Shown: positions 45,793 to 54,767, numbered from the stretch's first letter. The stretch: DNA of 64,000 nt from Pseudoalteromonas piscicida (GCF_002208135.1 NZ_CP021647.1:995501-1059500); one strand, 5' to 3'. Notes: a model not told the origin generated them from the letters alone. Numbers and translations are program-made.

Positions 45793-46317
45793 AATAGAAG
45801 GGGTGATCTTGCCAGCGTTCATCGCTCCCAAATATTTCACCAACAGCCGCTGCGGTTTTGATTGGTTCGTCTTCATTGATATAGATATCCACTCGACAGG
45901 CCGTTTCACGGCAATCAATATTAGTTACGCGCAGCTTGTTTAGGATTTCGTTTTCCATGAAAAAAAATGAATTTGATCGGAAAATTCGAATGCCGAAGTT
46001 TCGTCTACAGATTGTTCGTCAAACCCTTTATCATTCGAAGGCGTGATTGTGCTTTCGTTACTTTCTTTAGGTGTTTTAACTTCAGTATATTGGTTAGTTC
46101 TATTCTCATCCGCGAACTTACCATTAGACTTTGGCTTGCTGATAGCGACTTCTGCAAGGTGTGGCTTTAAATTGTCGGAAGTCTTAATGTTGCTGGAGAG
46201 AGCTGCGATACGCTCCTCCAAGTTATCTCGCTCAAACTCTAAGTCTGAGATTACCGTATTCAGATAGATAGAGTAAGCAGCTAATAAAAAAGTCCCTATT
46301 GCTGTAAGGTATCGCAT
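45779..46317 (-). pseudogene. Membrane-anchored protein, frameshifted and cut by the IS element
   Basis: The frame from 46317 has one N-terminal membrane helix, a coiled-coil-like segment and a Ser/Thr/Asn-rich linker, then stops at 45940. Adding one base to the T8 run (45960-45967) lets it continue as FMENEILNKLRVTNIDCRET and CRVDIYINEDEP to a TGA inside the IS terminal repeat (45779). So the true C-terminus has been replaced by IS sequence. The family is unknown. AAGGA lies 7 bases before the start. Confidence 0.7.
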
Positions 46318-46377
46318 AGTAAATCCTTGTTTATTTTGTAATTATTATAATTTTTAATAGTCTTTTATACCTTTCAA

Positions 46378-46917
46378 TCATGGTAACCGGAACTGAGCTA
46401 AGAGTGTTTTAGCTTCAAAACTATCAAATTGACCACCAATATGCAGTATGTGTTGGCTAGATTTGTTAAAGATAAAAAGCTCATCAAAGCTACGAGTGTT
46501 GTTGATTAGCGATACGGCCAGCCAGTCTTCAGTGTTAAATATGCCAATGTCGTTAGGTGATGTAAGCTCATGGACTTGGTAGGCAATATTGTAATCAATG
46601 GCTGGCTTATCTTTGTTTTTCAATGCGATAAAATAAGACGCTAGATCAAGTCCATATTTACTATTTAGACCACCGGTAATATTCTCAGCCGTTTGTAACT
46701 GAAAAATGAGTTCGCCATGCACAGTTGTAACGGTGAACGAGGGTAACTCTGAATGAAGAATATTGAGATGAGTAACGTTTTGCTTGGGGATACAGAGCTT
46801 CGCAGTACTAAATTCAAGCCAGTATGGCTCGCCTTGGCATTGTGGTTTAGGCCAGCTTTCTGCATAGCTGGAGGTGGGTAATAACGCAAAAAGTGCAATT
46901 GATAATAATAACTTCAT
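46378..46917 (-). CDS. Secreted protein of unknown function
   Basis: The 179-residue protein has a clear signal peptide (cleavage near A19, SSYAES). The mature part is beta-rich with two cysteines (CQGEPYWLEFSTAKLC), a possible disulfide pair. It starts 2 bases after the stop of the gene upstream, so the two are in one operon. I recognise no family. Confidence 0.7.
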   Translation of the reverse strand: MKLLLSIALFALLPTSSYAESWPKPQCQGEPYWLEFSTAKLCIPKQNVTHLNILHSELPSFTVTTVHGELIFQLQTAENITGGLNSKYGLDLASYFIALKNKDKPAIDYNIAYQVHELTSPNDIGIFNTEDWLAVSLINNTRSFDELFIFNKSSQHILHIGGQFDSFEAKTLLAQFRLP

Positions 46918-46919
46918 TG

Positions 46920-47237
46920 TTACACTCCAAGAGAAGCTAGCTTCATTGGAGATTTATAATTTAATATCACCTTTTTCGCACACGAAAGCGACTGTTCTTC
47001 ACTTAATTGACTAATAATACTTTGTGTAAAGTTTTTAGCGATCCAACCTATTGTCGCTTTAGCAGCTGTTGGTTTAGGCATCCTTTTCAAAGCGGCTGTG
47101 CATTGTCGCGTTTCTTCAACCATCTTACCAAATATTTCAGCGACCTTAGCGTTTACTTCACCTGAAGACGTTAGGTCAACACCAGCACCTTTATAAAAGG
47201 CGTTAATGGCATCCTTGACTGATTTTTCTTCGTTCAT
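46920..47237 (-). CDS. Hypothetical protein (105 aa)
   Basis: This is a helical cytoplasmic protein with two cysteines (CTAAL, SCAKK) and no signal peptide or membrane helix. AGGAGATG before the start is strong. It is coupled to the secreted-protein gene downstream by a 2-base gap. Function unknown. Confidence 0.65.
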   Translation of the reverse strand: MNEEKSVKDAINAFYKGAGVDLTSSGEVNAKVAEIFGKMVEETRQCTAALKRMPKPTAAKATIGWIAKNFTQSIISQLSEEQSLSCAKKVILNYKSPMKLASLGV

Positions 47238-47351
47238 TGGTCATCTCCTTTGTGAATCATATACATTCTTGGAGGAAAACAGGTAGGAGGTGGACTAACA
47301 CTGAATGAAAGGTTTTGGGTTTGACGCGGGAAAAGATGGTAACTAGATACC

Positions 47352-47384
47352 CAACAACAAAAGCCATTACGGCTTTTGTTGTTG
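47352..47384 (-). terminator. Terminator overlapping the end of the six-TM gene
   Basis: CAACAACAAAAGCC (47352-47365) and GGCTTTTGTTGTTG (47371-47384) form a perfect 14-bp stem. The stop codon (47369-47367) lies in the 5-base loop, so the stem includes the last five codons of the gene. Confidence 0.7.
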
Positions 47385-48056
47385 ATCTGTTTTATGTATT
47401 ACTTCATCGTTGTCATCTTCATCATCGTCTTCCTGTTCGGGCCGTTGATTTTCTACAAAAATGGTGGCGAGTAAGATAGTTACAACACAAGAAAGCAGAA
47501 TACTTTTTGCGTAGGGGTAACTTTTGTAAACCCAGTTCCAGCTCCAGAAGGGCTTAGCCGTTGCTTCTGAGACGCCAAAGATATAATCCATATTTCGGAA
47601 CAAGTTTTCTACAAATGCGGCTGAGTCTACAATGATAAATAAGATGTAGATACCGTACAATAAAATGTCGGCATGGGTAATGTAAATGGCACGCCAGTTA
47701 TTTGGGTGGAAGCGGCGCATAAACAATAAAGAGTACATCACTCGTTTTCTTAGTATTAAAAGAATTGATACATCAACAAAGAAGTGCATTAAATAAACCA
47801 TAAAGTTCTTTTTATATGGTGGTTCCTCTCGCATATAGATGTCAATCAACTCAAATAAGCCAAACTCGATTATGGTAAAGAGAAATATCACTGTGATGAT
47901 ATGCACGATATTTACTTGATTTCTATAACGGGTAGCAAGAGTCGTCATCACGACAAGAGTAGCTATACCATAAAACAAGTCTGTATTTAGATGTATATAT
48001 GACAATAACCCAGTAAACAGCAATGCTGCAATATAAAAGAGCCAAGACGTTTTCAT
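47367..48056 (-). CDS. Six-TM membrane protein of unknown function
   Basis: The 229-residue protein has about six hydrophobic segments (near residues 5-22, 27-44, 52-72, 84-105, 128-150, 185-202) and an acidic C-terminal tail (EQEDDDEDDNDEV). It has no transporter motif I know. AAGGA is 7 bases before the start. It lies directly after the GG-leader-like peptide gene; a role in export of, or immunity to, that peptide is possible but not supported by any motif. Confidence 0.7.
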   Translation of the reverse strand: MKTSWLFYIAALLFTGLLSYIHLNTDLFYGIATLVVMTTLATRYRNQVNIVHIITVIFLFTIIEFGLFELIDIYMREEPPYKKNFMVYLMHFFVDVSILLILRKRVMYSLLFMRRFHPNNWRAIYITHADILLYGIYILFIIVDSAAFVENLFRNMDYIFGVSEATAKPFWSWNWVYKSYPYAKSILLSCVVTILLATIFVENQRPEQEDDDEDDNDEVIHKTDQQQKP

Positions 48057-48167
48057 TATTTATTCCTTGCTGTCCTTTACTCGTTTAGTATTATTTCAAA
48101 CTTTCGTCTTAGCATGAAGAGAGTGAGCTTAAACAGATAACAATGTGAAGCCACAAGGTATCGTGCT

Positions 48168-48605
48168 TTATCCTCTCGGATCTTCAAATTGGTGTCCACC
48201 AGAACCCCCATTGACACGCTTCAAATCTCTATCGTTTATTAGTAATCCTGTTTCACCGTGCATACTCGCAGCACCTGTATCTTCATGTTGGTGCCCTCGA
48301 TAGCCCCGATTGCTTTGCTGCAGGTCCTGACAATTCAGCACTGAACTGAACTGATTGTAAACATATTCACTCTGCAAGTTTTTATAATAGTCTAAACCCG
48401 AACCACCCACTATTCGGTACAGTTGTGACTCCGTCATGGTATTACCGTTGCGATAGCACTGAGTTGCTACAGCGCAATGTTTGTTACGACTAGCGCAATT
48501 AACTAAGCGCACGCGAGTGCCTTGTTTTATTTTACTTACAAATTTTTTTATCTCGATAAAGCAAAAGGTTAGTATGCCTACTGTCACATTTTTGAATAGC
48601 TGCAT
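48168..48605 (-). CDS. Peptide with repeated double-glycine leader-like motifs
   Basis: The 145-residue frame starts at 48605 with AAGGG 8 bases upstream. Residues 57-70 read MTESQLYRIVGGSG and residues 122-137 LINDRDLKRVNGGSGG, both like bacteriocin-type leaders ending in Gly-Gly. A third, degenerate unit (90-109) reads LNCQDLQQSNRGYRGHQHED and aligns with 123-142, INDRDLKRVNGGSGGHQFED. So the C-terminal half is an internal duplication. The N-terminal 56 residues hold several cysteines. It may be a precursor of secreted peptides, cut after GG; no peptidase or exporter gene is nearby. A second start at 48437 (M57) is possible. Confidence 0.5.
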   Translation of the reverse strand: MQLFKNVTVGILTFCFIEIKKFVSKIKQGTRVRLVNCASRNKHCAVATQCYRNGNTMTESQLYRIVGGSGLDYYKNLQSEYVYNQFSSVLNCQDLQQSNRGYRGHQHEDTGAASMHGETGLLINDRDLKRVNGGSGGHQFEDPRG

Positions 48606-48746
48606 GTTGATTTCCCTTCAGGATTATTTTCGGTGTTTTGGTTAGCACTACTCTATCGCGAAACGTCAAAAATGAGAATAACTTGTTGCTTGTTTTGTAA
48701 ACAAGTGAAACTAAAGATGTTGTATTAAAAGGTGGATGTTAACACA

Positions 48747-49055
48747 CTAATCTTCCTGACCTTTTTGGTTTTTGCGCTTTTTTGCAGGAGAAGGGCTTTC
48801 TCGCCAGAGTTTTACGTCTTGCATCTTTGTGCGTAGGTCCATAAAGTAGTCTGTAATTGGATTAACATCCATACCACAGTATGTACTCCATTCTAAAAAG
48901 TACTCGAATGAAAATTTGCAAATACCTTTTTCATACTCTTCATAGGTTTGTCGCCGGATCCCTACTAAGTCAGCCATCTGCTGGGTGGTTTTATCAGCCG
49001 ACATGCGCAGTCTTCTAAGATCATCACCTGTACACTTAAATCGGGTTCTGCCCAC
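48747..49055 (-). CDS. XRE-like helix-turn-helix protein
   Basis: The 102-residue protein has a Cro/CI-type helix-turn-helix at about residues 8-66: DDLRRLRMSADKTTQQMADL, then VGIRRQTYEEYEKG. The lysine-rich tail is disordered. It lies upstream of the peptide and membrane protein genes on the same strand, so it may regulate them. The 281 bases before it are AT-rich and shared with the divergent small gene at 49337; a GCTTGTTTTGT sequence occurs near 48690 and again near 49173, possibly its operator. Confidence 0.75.
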   Translation of the reverse strand: MGRTRFKCTGDDLRRLRMSADKTTQQMADLVGIRRQTYEEYEKGICKFSFEYFLEWSTYCGMDVNPITDYFMDLRTKMQDVKLWRESPSPAKKRKNQKGQED

Positions 49056-49336
49056 TCACTTAATCCTTTTTCACTCGGGCTCGCGATATGCGAAAGTTAA
49101 ATTTTAACGCCGTTACTGTTTCTATTTTGTAAAATTTGGATTGTAACCGCATGTACCAAATTTGCAAGCTTGTTTTGTTTTTATGTTACTAAAATGATTT
49201 TATTCTAATGTAAGTTGTTGAGTAATGGTGTTTATTTAAATTTTTGTTGTGAATTTTTTTGTTCGACAGAATTTTCAGGCGAAGTTTTTGATAAGCTCAG
49301 CTTTATAGAATATCGGTTGGTGACAAGGATTATTAT

Positions 49337-49570
49337 ATGGATTACTTACGTCAGTATAACGATCTTAATATTTATTATGAGGCGTTAAAAAAAGCAAGTA
49401 AGCAAGGCTCAGAGGTGCCAGAGTCCACGGCTAAATGGTTAGCGTTAGTAGAGACCACACTATTTGAGCTACAAGAGCTTGCCTATATGGAGAAAGCATA
49501 TATGCAAAAGTCTAAAACAATGAGTAATTTAGTCGACCTTGTTTATGCCAGTGCACCAACGATGGAGTAG
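49337..49570 (+). CDS. Small hypothetical protein (77 aa)
   Basis: This is an all-helical, acidic, methionine-rich small protein with no signal peptide. AAGGA lies 9 bases before the start. It is divergent from the XRE-like gene. I do not recognise it. Confidence 0.6.
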   Translation: MDYLRQYNDLNIYYEALKKASKQGSEVPESTAKWLALVETTLFELQELAYMEKAYMQKSKTMSNLVDLVYASAPTME

Positions 49571-49650
49571 TGTTTTTAAGCTAAGTATTTTCGGTGGAGG
49601 GGATGTGCATTACTGGCATCCCCTTTTTTAAAATAGGTTAGCACTTTATT

Positions 49651-50520
49651 TTACTGGGGCGATTTCAAACTGCGATAGAATAAAGTGGTAACGCGCTCCT
49701 CTGGTAGCCAATTAGCATAGTTAAGATTGAGTACTTGTAGTGGACGAGCGGCTAAAACTTCTTCCAAGCTTGTATTATTTTTCATTGCATCTAGCATAAG
49801 TACTTTCGCTTTTTGTAATAGTGCTAGATAGTCTTGTAAATTTTGTTTATCTGTTACAGGACCATGGCCTGGTATGACGGTAGTCTTGTCGTCTATTTTC
49901 TCTATCACATCTTGTACCGCTGCAATTGTCCCGTTTAAGGAGCCGCCGCTGTCGACATCGACAAAAGGTAAGCTGCCTAAATTAAAATAGATATCGCCCA
50001 TATGTACGGCATTTGCCCGGTCAAAAAAGATCACAGCATCGCCATCGGTATGGGCGTGATGATAATGCCACAAGTGAGCATGCTCTTGGTTAAAGTGGAG
50101 CTTCATATCACTGCCAAACGTCAAGGTTGGCAAGTAGTCAGAACCGTCACCATGTTTTTGTTCTAACCGCTTGTATACATTGTGATGCGCGATAACATGG
50201 CTGCCCGCTTGTGCGAAATTTTCGTTGCCTCCTGTATGGTCGCCATGATGATGGGTATTAATAACAAACTCAGGTGCATTGGGTTGGATTGTTTTGATTT
50301 TGGCTTTAATTTGTTCGCTGAGTTTAGCGAACTGATCATCGACGATATAAACGCCATCCGAGCCTGAGCTTATCGCAATATTACCGCCTTGCCCAAATAG
50401 CACGTGAAGGCCCTTTGCTACCTCTTGCAACTTAAACTCAACGTCATCAGCCTGAACATTTGACACGAACATTATACTGAGCGCTATGGCTGCGAATAAG
50501 CTTTTTGCGAGTTTAATCAT
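49651..50520 (-). CDS. Periplasmic MBL-fold metallohydrolase
   Basis: The 289-residue protein has a signal peptide (cleavage near A24) and a metallo-beta-lactamase fold with THHHGDHTGG (H90, H92, D94, H95 as metal ligands), further histidines near 149-156 (HLWHYHHAHTDGD), HMGDIYFN and the PGHGPV motif. It should be a zinc-dependent hydrolase in the periplasm. It resembles SoxH/quinoprotein-relay-type MBL proteins more than true beta-lactamases. Monocistronic; substrate unknown. Confidence 0.9.
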   Translation of the reverse strand: MIKLAKSLFAAIALSIMFVSNVQADDVEFKLQEVAKGLHVLFGQGGNIAISSGSDGVYIVDDQFAKLSEQIKAKIKTIQPNAPEFVINTHHHGDHTGGNENFAQAGSHVIAHHNVYKRLEQKHGDGSDYLPTLTFGSDMKLHFNQEHAHLWHYHHAHTDGDAVIFFDRANAVHMGDIYFNLGSLPFVDVDSGGSLNGTIAAVQDVIEKIDDKTTVIPGHGPVTDKQNLQDYLALLQKAKVLMLDAMKNNTSLEEVLAARPLQVLNLNYANWLPEERVTTLFYRSLKSPQ

Positions 50521-50554
50521 ATTCCATCCTTTTCGTCTTTATATGTATAAAAGC

Positions 50555-50863
50555 CTAGGGCCTGTTGACCTTTAAAGTTTGTTTTTGCAGCAGTTTGATT
50601 GCCATTTATACCAGGCAGAGCCTGCGTAGCATCGTTAGTCTGGCGATAAAGGCTTTGTACTCCTGCAAAGTCACCTTACCCCACATCCTTGTGGGGCAAC
50701 ACCGAAGAAATGCCAATCAAGCGCTGCCCTTCGGGTTCATCTGAGTGCGCTTTGTTCATTGTTGCTCAACTTTTGCTTAGATTACTAGGCGGCAAGTCGA
50801 GCGCCGCGACCAAAACACACTCAGGGGAACAAAAATCAAACAGCAAAGGTCAACAGGCCCTAG
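50555..50863. mobile_element. MITE-like element (309 bp)
   Basis: CTAGGGCCTGTTGACCTTT (50555-50573) and its exact reverse complement (50845-50863) bound the element. Weaker matching continues inward to about 38 bases per end (GTTTG.TTTTTG). It has no credible transposase; the reading frames inside are not coding. The palindromic CTAG at each end may be or contain the target duplication. It fills the gap between the MBL and esterase genes. The rest of 50521-51044 is plain spacer. Confidence 0.8.
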
Positions 50864-51044
50864 TTAAGCTTAGCCGTTTTACCTGTATTAGGGTGGGAAC
50901 TCCAAAACCCGTAAAATCGTTGATATTTATGACTCTTCAAACGAGCTGCATACTGAACAATAACGGATGCATATACCATGAGATTTACTGTTACATTTTA
51001 AATACACATAGCATTGGTCGAGTTCTTCCCAAAAGTTCTGTTGC

Positions 51045-51986
51045 TTAATTTGTTACAACTACCGCGTTTGCATTATGAATAAACTTAACAATTTTTCTCA
51101 TCGCTTGTTTTCCCTCTTGTGTATACAGCCCCAAAATTTGAAAACTGTGAAACAGATGGTTCACTTCATCTGTGATTAGGGCAACATGTTTCTCGCGGCT
51201 GTGGTCAATAAAATCTCTGATCTGTTGGGCTAGTATTTCGTCACTCGCAAATTGTATAAAGACCGCGGGTAATGCGTGGAATGGAAAGTCATACACTTGA
51301 CTTGCTAAATGAGTATCATAACTATGTTGGTAGTAACTATTAAACCATCGCCTTAAGTTTTGGTGACTAATACAATCTCTGTGAGTTTCATTTTGCTTAG
51401 ATTTTATATGAGTATGCGCAGCTATCCATGGTGACAGTAAGAGTAAACTCGCTACATTTTTATGCTTCCCTTGAGATGCAAGTTGCTGGAAGGTTGTCAA
51501 CAGCAAAGCAGCTCCAGCTGAATCACCAATAAAATGAAATTGGTGACTTGTTTTGCTGGTAAGGTATGCTTGTGTCATTAATAAGCAATCTTGATGTGCG
51601 GTAGGGTAAGTATATTCAGGTGCAAGTCGATAGTTTAATAGCAATACGCTCATCCTACTTTGCTCAGCGAGTGTACGGCAAAACTTTTGGTAGAAATGAC
51701 CTCCATCAAGAACAAAACCACCGCCATGAAAGAAAACAATTTGCTGAGTAGGGTGCTGGTTTTCAATCGGTGTGATAAGTATTGCTTGCCTGTCTGCTAT
51801 AATCTGAGGCTGTGAATAAGTGGCAGTATCACTGTAAAAAAACTTACTTAAGAAGTTTGTCCTGCGCCGCAACCAAGCTATAGAATGATCTTCAGAACTG
51901 CGAAGTAATCTTCTTGCTACTCTAAAAATAATTTCGCTGTATACACTGCGTTGTAGTCCTGAAAAAAGCTTAGTAAAAGTAGACAT
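51045..51986 (-). CDS. Alpha/beta hydrolase of the HSL esterase family
   Basis: The 313-residue protein has the HSL family oxyanion motif HGGGF (87-91) and nucleophile elbow GDSAGA with S156. The later acid and histidine of the triad are expected near residues 255 and 285 (VNHLFHSF). It should hydrolyse short-chain esters in the cytoplasm or at the membrane. The gene follows a diguanylate cyclase gene by 18 bases, so the two share a transcript; any functional link is not evident. Confidence 0.88.
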   Translation of the reverse strand: MSTFTKLFSGLQRSVYSEIIFRVARRLLRSSEDHSIAWLRRRTNFLSKFFYSDTATYSQPQIIADRQAILITPIENQHPTQQIVFFHGGGFVLDGGHFYQKFCRTLAEQSRMSVLLLNYRLAPEYTYPTAHQDCLLMTQAYLTSKTSHQFHFIGDSAGAALLLTTFQQLASQGKHKNVASLLLLSPWIAAHTHIKSKQNETHRDCISHQNLRRWFNSYYQHSYDTHLASQVYDFPFHALPAVFIQFASDEILAQQIRDFIDHSREKHVALITDEVNHLFHSFQILGLYTQEGKQAMRKIVKFIHNANAVVVTN

Positions 51987-52004
51987 TAAAATCTCATAAT
52001 AAAA

Positions 52005-53180
52005 TTAAAAAGTGCCAGTAGTGTCAATGCAAAGCTGATTTCTACCATTAGCTTTTGCTTGGTAAAGCATTTTATCTGCTCTGGCTATTATGTCGCGCGA
52101 ATTTTCTTCTGGTTTTAAAAAAGCTAAACCAAAACTCGCTGTTATGGGGTAGTTAATTTCAGGTACAGTAAAAACCCGATCATTCAGTTTTTTGATTATA
52201 TTTCTTATTTTTTCTGTTGCTTCGTGCGCTTTGATGTTTTGCAATATCATGATGAACTCTTCACCGCCGAAGCGGTATACCGCATCATTAGGGCGAATAG
52301 ATTCAGCTAGAAACTGAGAAAACTTGACTAGTACTATATCACCAACATCATGTCCGTAGGTGTCATTTACTTTTTTAAAAAAATCAATATCAGAAATTAT
52401 AAGGCAGACGTTTCTGTGCTCAGCGGCGAGTCGCTTCGCGCTTTTTTGATGATGTTCAAAACTATCATCGAAGGAGCGTCGGTTAGGGATGTTTGTTAAG
52501 GCATCGCGAAATGCGAACGACTCCATTTTCAGTGCAGCTTCTTTTAATTGCTCCTTACGAAGAAATAGCTCTCGTCTTAGCCTGTGTTCTAATTGGGAAA
52601 TTATTGTACCTACAAGATTTGCAGACAGATAAGCCACCAATACCATTCCTACAGTATGAGTGTCTAATGTTTTGGTAAAAACGATATTCAAACTACCAAT
52701 TACCGCATAGCTAACACAAAGCAAAGAGGATAGCTTCAACGATAACAAAGTTGATGAATAAATGATAACAATTATAATCACGTCAAAGAACACATGTAGT
52801 ACGTAGTGATCTTGGTAGGTAAGCGCAATCGCTTGTACGTTGAAAAGAAAAAAAATAATAAATGCTAATACAAGTTTTTTAAGCTGTTTGCTCGTCTTCT
52901 GATGGATAACACTGTATGCGGAAACAATACAAACAACGACAATTACAACACGCCATTCAAATGCAGGATGGGGCCAATGTTGTGGTTTAATGATTAATTT
53001 ATCAAATGGCAATATCAAAAGTAGTACAGTAGCAACAGCAATAGCTAAAAAACGCGCTACTTTTTTGTCTTGTTGCAATTTACTCTCTAAATACCTTTGC
53101 TCCCATGCTTTTTCTTTAAATTCGGACCTCCATTGGCATATTTCTTCGGAGGCTGAACTTTCACCAATAACACTCATCAT
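52005..53180 (-). CDS. Membrane-bound diguanylate cyclase
   Basis: The 391-residue protein has about six membrane helices (residues 45-215) and a C-terminal GGDEF domain (about 225-388). The active site is GGEEF, with ITDSDIDFFKKVNDTYGHD-type lead (here ISDIDFFKKVNDTYGHD). The inhibitory site RPND lies 5 residues before GGEEF, so product feedback is likely. It should make cyclic di-GMP in response to an unknown membrane signal. No HAMP or PAS domain is seen. Confidence 0.92.
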   Translation of the reverse strand: MMSVIGESSASEEICQWRSEFKEKAWEQRYLESKLQQDKKVARFLAIAVATVLLLILPFDKLIIKPQHWPHPAFEWRVVIVVVCIVSAYSVIHQKTSKQLKKLVLAFIIFFLFNVQAIALTYQDHYVLHVFFDVIIIVIIYSSTLLSLKLSSLLCVSYAVIGSLNIVFTKTLDTHTVGMVLVAYLSANLVGTIISQLEHRLRRELFLRKEQLKEAALKMESFAFRDALTNIPNRRSFDDSFEHHQKSAKRLAAEHRNVCLIISDIDFFKKVNDTYGHDVGDIVLVKFSQFLAESIRPNDAVYRFGGEEFIMILQNIKAHEATEKIRNIIKKLNDRVFTVPEINYPITASFGLAFLKPEENSRDIIARADKMLYQAKANGRNQLCIDTTGTF

Positions 53181-53275
53181 TTTTCGTATAAGCCTAGGGG
53201 TTTTCTATATTTAAAATATAGGTGATAAATACGCTTTTTGTCAGTTGTGAAAGGAAAAGATTATTATAGTGGTTT

Positions 53276-54073
53276 TTACTCCTTTTCTGTAGCGTGGGTG
53301 GTAACTACCTTTCTTAATGCCACGTCCATTTTTTGGATAAAGTCTTGTTTAAATGGGTACTTCTCTTCAAACCCTTTTAAGTACCCGATATGGGCTGTGC
53401 GACGCATTACTATTTTGTCTTCAACAATATTACTGGTATTTAAGTTTGGCGTTATCTGCGACATTTTATTGATACCAAGCAAAGTAGAAAGCCGATCATT
53501 GACGTAACAATCAATGCGTCCGCGTGCGAGCTTTTCGATATTTGAACGTGTACTTTTGTTTTCCCAAAGTTGAATAAATCCCTGTTTTTTCGCTTCCTTT
53601 AGGCTTTCATCTAAGATGATATAACCGGCATTAATACCAATATTAAGTACTCTGTCTGGTTTTACGTGAGGCAAGTTTTTTAGCGTGATCCCCTGATTAC
53701 AAAAGGCAACCACCACCTCTTCTTGAAGGGGAATTGAATAGGGCCAGATATAGGGACGTTTTTTGATATGAATATAAGGTGGCATTAACGCCATTGCTTC
53801 ACCGGATACCAAAGAGGAAACGCCTCGCTTCCAAGGCACCGCTTGCAAGTTAACTTGATATTCATTACTCAGCAAACGCGCTGCTTGTCTCACTATATCG
53901 ACATAGATGCCATAAAGCTCGCCATTAATTTGATAACTATAAGGCGGGTAAGCATCGTCGACCAAAATGGTTACCTTGATAGGTGTTGAATATTCAGGTT
54001 TATGGGGAATGGCATTAGATAAGAGCGGCAGAAAGATACCGCAGCAAATAAAAACAAAGCGAAATAAGTTCAT
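53276..54073 (-). CDS. Periplasmic solute-binding protein (SBP_bac_3)
   Basis: The 265-residue protein has a signal peptide (near A22) and the SBP_bac_3 fold: VTILVDDAYPPYSYQINGEL, GIYVDIVRQAARLL and WKRGVSSLVSGEAMALMPPY. It is an orphan, with no permease nearby, like the one at 23061. It may act as an envelope sensor or chemoreception partner. Confidence 0.85.
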   Translation of the reverse strand: MNLFRFVFICCGIFLPLLSNAIPHKPEYSTPIKVTILVDDAYPPYSYQINGELYGIYVDIVRQAARLLSNEYQVNLQAVPWKRGVSSLVSGEAMALMPPYIHIKKRPYIWPYSIPLQEEVVVAFCNQGITLKNLPHVKPDRVLNIGINAGYIILDESLKEAKKQGFIQLWENKSTRSNIEKLARGRIDCYVNDRLSTLLGINKMSQITPNLNTSNIVEDKIVMRRTAHIGYLKGFEEKYPFKQDFIQKMDVALRKVVTTHATEKE

Positions 54074-54500
54074 TTTTCACTTATGTGCGTAGTAATCATT
54101 TTTTAAATATAGTGGCTTTCTATAAAAAATCTAATGACTAAGTGTTCTCCATTTGTTAACCAAATTTCATTGATAAACGTAAGTAATATTGGTCGTTGAT
54201 TACTACACATCAATTGATGCCTACACAAGTTAAATTTAATTCTTAATAACTAAAAATTGTTGACTTCTTGTGGTGATATTTGTTCTTCTTGAGAACTGAA
54301 CTACTCTGAATGAGCATTAATGTTAAATGCACAAAGTCAAACAGAAGAATTTTAAAATGAAAATAAAAGTTTTTGGCTTTATTACTTCAGCTTCCCGCTA
54401 CTTGCAGAAAGGCCGATGTAATAGTCAACTGTAGGCGCATATCAAATGGACACTATGAGTGCACGGGTCAAACTCTGTTATGTCCTAATGGGAGAGTGAG
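54074..54500. other. Intergenic region with a possible 25-codon frame
   Basis: A frame at 54357-54434 would encode MKIKVFGFITSASRYLQKGR plus CNSQL, with a weak AGAAG before it. I cannot support it further. Otherwise the region is AT-rich and holds the promoters of the flanking genes. Confidence 0.4.
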
Positions 54501-54710
54501 ATGAATATACACTTTGATTTTGCCGCTCAGATCTATTTTTTTCTGGTGGTAGTCTCTGCTGGGATCAGCATACTTTTGGTAAAAAAAGCAAAAATGGGAA
54601 AACTTGAAATGTTTATCGGTTTATTTATGAGTTTACTGCCACCGTTTTCGCTTTTGTTTATTCTCGTCATGCTTTATATCGCGAACTCGAACAAAAAGTT
54701 AGGTGAATAG
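54501..54710 (+). CDS. Small two-TM membrane protein (69 aa)
   Basis: Two hydrophobic helices (residues 8-25 and 37-60) with a short basic loop (VKKAKMGK) form a helical hairpin. GGGAGAG lies 5 bases before the ATG. It has no family I know. A strong terminator follows. Confidence 0.6.
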   Translation: MNIHFDFAAQIYFFLVVVSAGISILLVKKAKMGKLEMFIGLFMSLLPPFSLLFILVMLYIANSNKKLGE

Positions 54711-54726
54711 TTAAGCAAGAGGAAGT

Positions 54727-54750
54727 CAAAGGAGGCTAAAGCCTCCTTTG
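54727..54750. terminator. Bidirectional terminator
   Basis: CAAAGGAGGC-TAAA-GCCTCCTTTG is a perfect 10-bp stem followed by TTTAA, between convergent genes. Confidence 0.85.
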
Positions 54751-54767
54751 TTTAATGTGACCGTTGA

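Noticed and set aside
46665..46898. Frame shifted within the secreted-protein gene
   Set aside because: The main frame has a signal peptide and operon spacing; this one has neither.
50689..51048. Open frame of 119 codons on the plus strand
   Set aside because: It runs through the MITE-like element and its right terminal repeat, and has no ribosome binding site or known domain.
54357..54434. Possible 25-residue peptide (MKIKVFGFITSASRYLQKGR...)
   Set aside because: The ribosome binding site is weak and I know no relative; noted with the intergenic region but not called as a gene.
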